Of a stretch of 7,459 nt of DNA, positions 5,211 to 7,459 are shown piece by piece. This stretch comes from CAZBZG01 sp964496245 (lineage in GTDB: Bacteria > Planctomycetota > SZUA-567), in the NCBI GenBank assembly GCA_964496245.1, contig CAZBZG010000236.1, positions 1-7,459 on the forward strand. The letters run 5' to 3'. Numbering within the stretch: position 1 is the first letter of the stretch; each line of letters begins with the position of its first letter. The translations under genes were made by a program, and so were the position numbers. A model generated the notes under the pieces. That model worked only from the letters and a program-made list of their open reading frames with translations, searched no databases and had not been told where the DNA came from.

Positions 5211-6335
5211 TCACGCCTGTTGCGCCAGGAAGGCGCTGGCCACATGGGGATCGAATTGCCCGCCGGCGTGCTCGCGGATGACCTGCGCTGCCGTGCCCGA
5301 GGCCATGGCTGCCCGGTAGGGGCGCTTGGATGTCATGGCGTCCCACGCGTCGCAAACGGACACGATGCGCGCGAGCAGGGGGATGGCCTCGCCTGTGGCG
5401 CCGCGCGGATACCCGCCTCCGTCGAAGTGCTCGTGATGGTGACGCACCGCCTCCACGCAGGCCTCGAGTCCCGGTACGGACGAGAGGATCTCGCCGGATT
5501 TGTCGGGATGGCGCTTCACGAGAGCGAACTCCTCCGCGCTCAGCTGGGCCGGCTTGAGCAGGATGCGTTCCGGAATCGCGAGCTTGCCCAGGTCGTGAAG
5601 CATGCCCGCCACGCGTGCGGTTTCGACCTCGGTGTCGTTCAGTCCCAGCGTCCGCGCGGTCTCGCCGGCGAGGCGGGCCACGACCGCGGAATGCTGGTGC
5701 GTGTGCGGATCCCGCGCGTCGACCGCCCGCGCGAGCGCCGCGAGGGAGCCGAGAAAGAGCCGTTCGTGTTCGGCCACGGCGTCGGCCACGCGCTGTCGCA
5801 GCCGGCGGTTGTTGTTCTGCAGGTGGGCCTTGAAGTCCCGTTCGAGGGCCGCGCAGCGACGGGCGGCCAGGGCCTTCTGCACCTCTTCCCGCAGCCGCTG
5901 GACCGGAAACGGCTTCTCCAGGAAAGAAGACGCCCCCTGATTGAGGGCTTCGATCACCACCTCCATATCCGCATATCCGCTGATCAGGATCAGGGGCGCT
6001 CGGATGCCCCGCTCCTTGCACCAGCGCAAGAGATCGATGCCGCTCTCGTCGGGCAGGCGGATGTCGCATAGAATGAGCTCAAAGGGCTGGCGCTCCAGCG
6101 CTTCCCGGGCCTCCGCGGCCGAGCCGACCTTGGTGAGCTGGAGACCCGATGGGGACAGCGCTGTATCGACGATGTCCTGGATGATGGCCTCATCGTCCAC
6201 CACGAGAACGTGTTCCCGCTGTGCCGGCAGGGTCTCGCCCGCGGCATGCGCGGACGCCGGGTTTGCGGCCGGGTCGACCGGACCGGCAGGAGGCGCCAAG
6301 CCAAACGCTTCGGGTGCACGAGCCTGTTGCGCCAT
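5211..6335 (-). CDS. Receiver/HD-GYP response regulator, predicted cyclic-di-GMP phosphodiesterase (374 aa)
   Basis: HD-GYP proteins hydrolyse cyclic-di-GMP to pGpG or GMP. A 40-residue Ala/Pro-rich leader precedes a receiver (41-160) with D47/D48, phospho-acceptor D91 in LILCDIRLPDESG, S119 in LISGYAD and K141 in FLEKPFP. A coiled-coil-like linker (about 160-192) leads to the HD-GYP domain, where all landmark residues are present: DARDPHTHQHS (207-216), the HD pair H247/D248 in GMLHDLGKLAIP, HPDKSGEIL (276-284), the HHHEHFDGGGYP segment (299-310) holding the GYP triplet, and DAWDAMTSKRPY (329-340). It should therefore be catalytically competent. The ATG at 6333-6335 lies 8 nt after the cheR stop with GTGAGG upstream; the frame is open further upstream but only within cheR. 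Domain order is that of RpfG-type regulators. Phosphorylation by the cluster's kinase would couple chemotactic input to cyclic-di-GMP; that link is inference. Confidence 0.93.
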   Translation of the reverse strand: MAQQARAPEAFGLAPPAGPVDPAANPASAHAAGETLPAQREHVLVVDDEAIIQDIVDTALSPSGLQLTKVGSAAEAREALERQPFELILCDIRLPDESGIDLLRWCKERGIRAPLILISGYADMEVVIEALNQGASSFLEKPFPVQRLREEVQKALAARRCAALERDFKAHLQNNNRRLRQRVADAVAEHERLFLGSLAALARAVDARDPHTHQHSAVVARLAGETARTLGLNDTEVETARVAGMLHDLGKLAIPERILLKPAQLSAEEFALVKRHPDKSGEILSSVPGLEACVEAVRHHHEHFDGGGYPRGATGEAIPLLARIVSVCDAWDAMTSKRPYRAAMASGTAAQVIREHAGGQFDPHVASAFLAQQA

Positions 6336-6343
6336 GGCGGGCC

Positions 6344-7147
6344 TCACTTTCTGTAGATGGACGGCCGGACCGTTTTGAACTCGCTCATCATGCCGGTCAG
6401 GCTCTCGGCATGGCCGACGAGCAGGAATCCGCCGGGCTTGAGCAGGCGGTACATCTCGTCGAGCAATCGCTTTCGCGTCTCGTTGTTGAAGTAGATCATG
6501 ACATTGCGGCAGAAGATGGCGTCCAGCGGTCCGCGCATGGGAAACGGCGGTTGGCTGAGATTGAGCCGGCGGAAGACGATTCGCTGGCGGAGCGCCGGGC
6601 GTACCACATAGGAGACGCTGTCTCCGTCCCGCGCGCGCTCGAAGTACTTCTTGAGCAGGGGCTTGCTCACCGGCTCCACCTTGTTCTCGGGGTAACGCCC
6701 TTCCAGGCTCTTCTCGAGCACCTGCGTGCAGATGTCGGTCGCCAAAATCTTGGCGTCCACGCCGTTGCGCTCGCCGAACGTTTCCTGCATGGTGATGGCG
6801 AGCGAATAGGGCTCCTCGCCGCTCGAGCAGGCGGCGCACCAGAGGCGGAGCCGCCGCTGGCCCTGGTCATGCCACTCGTGCAGCCGCTCGGTCAGAAAAT
6901 CGAAATGCTCCGGTTCGCGGAAGAAGCTCGTCACGTTCGTGGAGATCGCATTGAGGAGGTGGACGACCTCTTCTCCGCTCTCGTCTTCCTTTACGTTGCG
7001 GAGGTAGGTGCGGTGGTTGTCGAAGCCGAGCGCCCGCATGCGCTTGCCCACGCGTGCAGACACGAGGGCTTCCTTGCCGTCGCGCAGCCAGATCCCGCTC
7101 TGTTCGTAGACGAGCTGCCGGAAAGCTTCGAAGGTCTTGGCGTTCAT
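6344..7147 (-). CDS. cheR: CheR, chemoreceptor glutamate methyltransferase (267 aa)
   Basis: CheR transfers methyl groups from S-adenosylmethionine to receptor glutamates, the excitatory half of adaptation. The N-terminal helical domain (1-65) has the basic stretch SARVGKRMRALG, which contacts the receptor in known structures. The linking motif NAISTNVTSFFREPEHF (66-82) follows. The methyltransferase core shows the SAM-binding loop LWCAACSSGEEPYS (102-115; most CheRs have GCSTGEEPYS, so Ala and Ser substitutions are visible), ATDI (136-139), IFCRNVMIYF (211-220) and PGGFLLVGHAESL (238-250). Length is normal for a CheR without TPR repeats. The ATG at 7145-7147 is the first gene start of the cluster in this window. 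The ribosome site is weak (no clear GGAGG within 12 nt) and a GC hairpin lies 25 nt upstream, so translation may be modest or regulated. No receptor-tethering pentapeptide can be judged here. Confidence 0.97.
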   Translation of the reverse strand: MNAKTFEAFRQLVYEQSGIWLRDGKEALVSARVGKRMRALGFDNHRTYLRNVKEDESGEEVVHLLNAISTNVTSFFREPEHFDFLTERLHEWHDQGQRRLRLWCAACSSGEEPYSLAITMQETFGERNGVDAKILATDICTQVLEKSLEGRYPENKVEPVSKPLLKKYFERARDGDSVSYVVRPALRQRIVFRRLNLSQPPFPMRGPLDAIFCRNVMIYFNNETRKRLLDEMYRLLKPGGFLLVGHAESLTGMMSEFKTVRPSIYRK

Positions 7148-7172
7148 GGTGCGTCCGTTTCAAGTGTCGGAG

Positions 7173-7192
7173 GGACGCGCTCCTGCGCGTCC
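7173..7192 (-). promoter_or_regulatory. GC-rich hairpin in the cheR leader
   Basis: GGACGCGC and its exact reverse complement flank a 4-nt loop (TCCT on the plus strand, AGGA in the transcript). The stem is 8 bp and very stable. It would lie 25 nt upstream of the cheR ATG in the mRNA. The 3' arm can alternatively pair through GCGTCC with GGACGC at 7151-7156, immediately before the start codon. There is no T-run, so I do not call a terminator. Confidence 0.5.
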
Positions 7193-7259
7193 GAGAAGGC
7201 CCCCTGGTGTGCGCACTCCAGCGGGAGCCGGACCCTCCGAAATCCAAAGACATGGGGAG

Positions 7260-7268
7260 ACTGTAGCA
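7260..7268 (-). promoter_or_regulatory. Weak extended -10 promoter candidate upstream of cheR
   Basis: On the minus strand TGCTACAGT combines an extended-10 TG with TACAGT (four of six consensus bases). No good -35 hexamer sits at 16-18 bp. It lies about 113 nt upstream of the cheR start. I see no sigma-54 or flagellar sigma-28 consensus in the same stretch. This is only a candidate for the operon promoter; transcription may equally enter from beyond the right edge. Confidence 0.2.
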
Positions 7269-7329
7269 CGTCCACCGGGCAAATCTCCCGCAACCAACGG
7301 ATGCAGTGTTGGCTGGACATGTGGGGTGC

Positions 7330-7353
7330 CATGCCCACCCAAGGGTGGGCATG
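7330..7353. repeat. 24-bp perfect palindrome, copy 1
   Basis: The arms CATGCCCACCC and its exact reverse complement are separated by AA. It is identical to the copy at 7417-7440. Transcribed in either direction it forms an 11-bp stem with too short a loop to close the last pair. No T-run on either side argues against an intrinsic terminator. Confidence 0.85.
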
Positions 7354-7416
7354 CCTTCTCCTTGGTAGGAGGCAATGAACCATGGGCCGTTGCGATTCGG
7401 CAAGGGAGAGCGACCG

Positions 7417-7440
7417 CATGCCCACCCAAGGGTGGGCATG
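7417..7440. repeat. 24-bp perfect palindrome, copy 2
   Basis: It is identical over all 24 bases to the copy at 7330-7353. The flanks differ: this copy is followed by GCACCC, whereas copy 1 is preceded by GGGTGC, which makes the pair mirror images. Identity of both copies suggests recent duplication or selection on the structure. Confidence 0.85.
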
Positions 7441-7459
7441 GCACCCGACATCCGCCGGT

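Larger units (their letters stand above)
7319..7451. repeat. Paired inverted palindromic element (REP/BIME-like or small MITE-like), 133 bp
   Basis: Two 24-bp palindromes (7330-7353 and 7417-7440), 87 bp apart, are embedded in one larger inverted repeat. The outer arms 7319-7340 and 7430-7451 are reverse complements over 22 bp with one mismatch (7323 against 7447). Seventeen consecutive bases, GGGTGCCATGCCCACCC, pair perfectly. The interior (7354-7416) holds an imperfect hairpin around TCC/GGA near 7353-7374 and nothing protein-like. The head-to-tail inverted layout in an intergenic region is that of bacterial interspersed mosaic elements; a short non-autonomous transposable element is the alternative. 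I see no flanking target-site duplication. Together with the hairpin and weak promoter, it accounts for what can be seen in the 312-bp gene-free stretch 7148-7459. Confidence 0.7.

Noticed and set aside
6336..6839. N-terminal extension of the HD-GYP frame to 542 aa
   Set aside because: The extension lies wholly inside cheR in another frame, is Arg/Ala-rich without a fold, and the ATG at 6335 has a ribosome site just after the cheR stop.
7330..7353. Intrinsic terminator at the palindromes
   Set aside because: The stems are strong but neither copy is followed by a T-run on either strand, and the loop is only two bases.
6221..7378. Plus-strand 385-aa open frame
   Set aside because: It is antisense to cheR and enters the palindromic repeat. 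It has no domain and the repeat-derived end is typical of spurious frames.
7330..7440. CRISPR-like pair of repeats
   Set aside because: There are only two copies, each a full palindrome, set in mirror orientation and with no regular spacer series. This fits REP/BIME elements, not a CRISPR array.
6867..7451. Minus-strand open frames starting in the palindromes with MPTLGWA-like peptides
   Set aside because: The peptide is the translation of the repeated palindrome, and the frames then overlap cheR out of frame. No independent support.
7375..7459. Plus-strand start (ATG at 7375 or 7382) behind GGAGG, open to the right edge
   Set aside because: The ribosome-site match is tempting, but only about 26 codons are visible, they read through the second palindrome, and no family is recognisable. 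More sequence to the right would decide.

Overview
This is a GC-rich bacterial window in which every gene I can support lies on the minus strand, so it reads from right to left. It is a dense chemotaxis-type signalling operon. In transcription order it holds cheR, a receiver/HD-GYP phosphodiesterase, a receiver fused to a histidine-kinase dimerisation domain without an ATPase, a stand-alone receiver, cheD, an HDOD protein, cheY, a CheX-type phosphatase, two small unrecognised genes (40 and 78 aa), another stand-alone receiver, and cheB, which runs off the left edge. CheR, CheB, CheD and CheX together with HD-GYP and HDOD partners suggest a free-living, GC-rich proteobacterium or similar Gram-negative. 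The sequence alone does not let me name the taxon.

Layout from the right edge: positions 7148-7459 hold no supported gene. This stretch carries two copies of a perfect 24-bp palindrome, arranged as one inverted-repeat element (7319-7451, REP/BIME-like). Closer to cheR are a weak promoter candidate and a GC-rich leader hairpin. Genes then follow almost without gaps. Four junctions are 4-nt ATGA/GTGA overlaps (4418-4421, 3990-3993, 3517-3520, 827-830), and cheX starts inside the end of cheY. This points to one transcript with translational coupling. The only sizeable internal gaps are 58 bp at 5153-5210, which holds two small hairpins, and 123 bp at 1247-1369.

How the parts fit: CheR methylates chemoreceptors, and CheB demethylates or deamidates them when phosphorylated. 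CheD deamidates receptors and in some bacteria assists a CheC-type phosphatase. CheY is the diffusible output, and CheX would remove its phosphate. Six receiver domains are encoded here but no complete histidine kinase, CheA, CheW or receptor, so the phosphodonor lies outside the window. The HD-GYP protein ties the cluster to cyclic-di-GMP turnover.

The least ordinary items are the receiver-DHp protein lacking its kinase catalytic domain, the two small genes between cheX and the last receiver (the 40-aa one has a near-perfect ribosome binding site), and the paired palindromes upstream of cheR.
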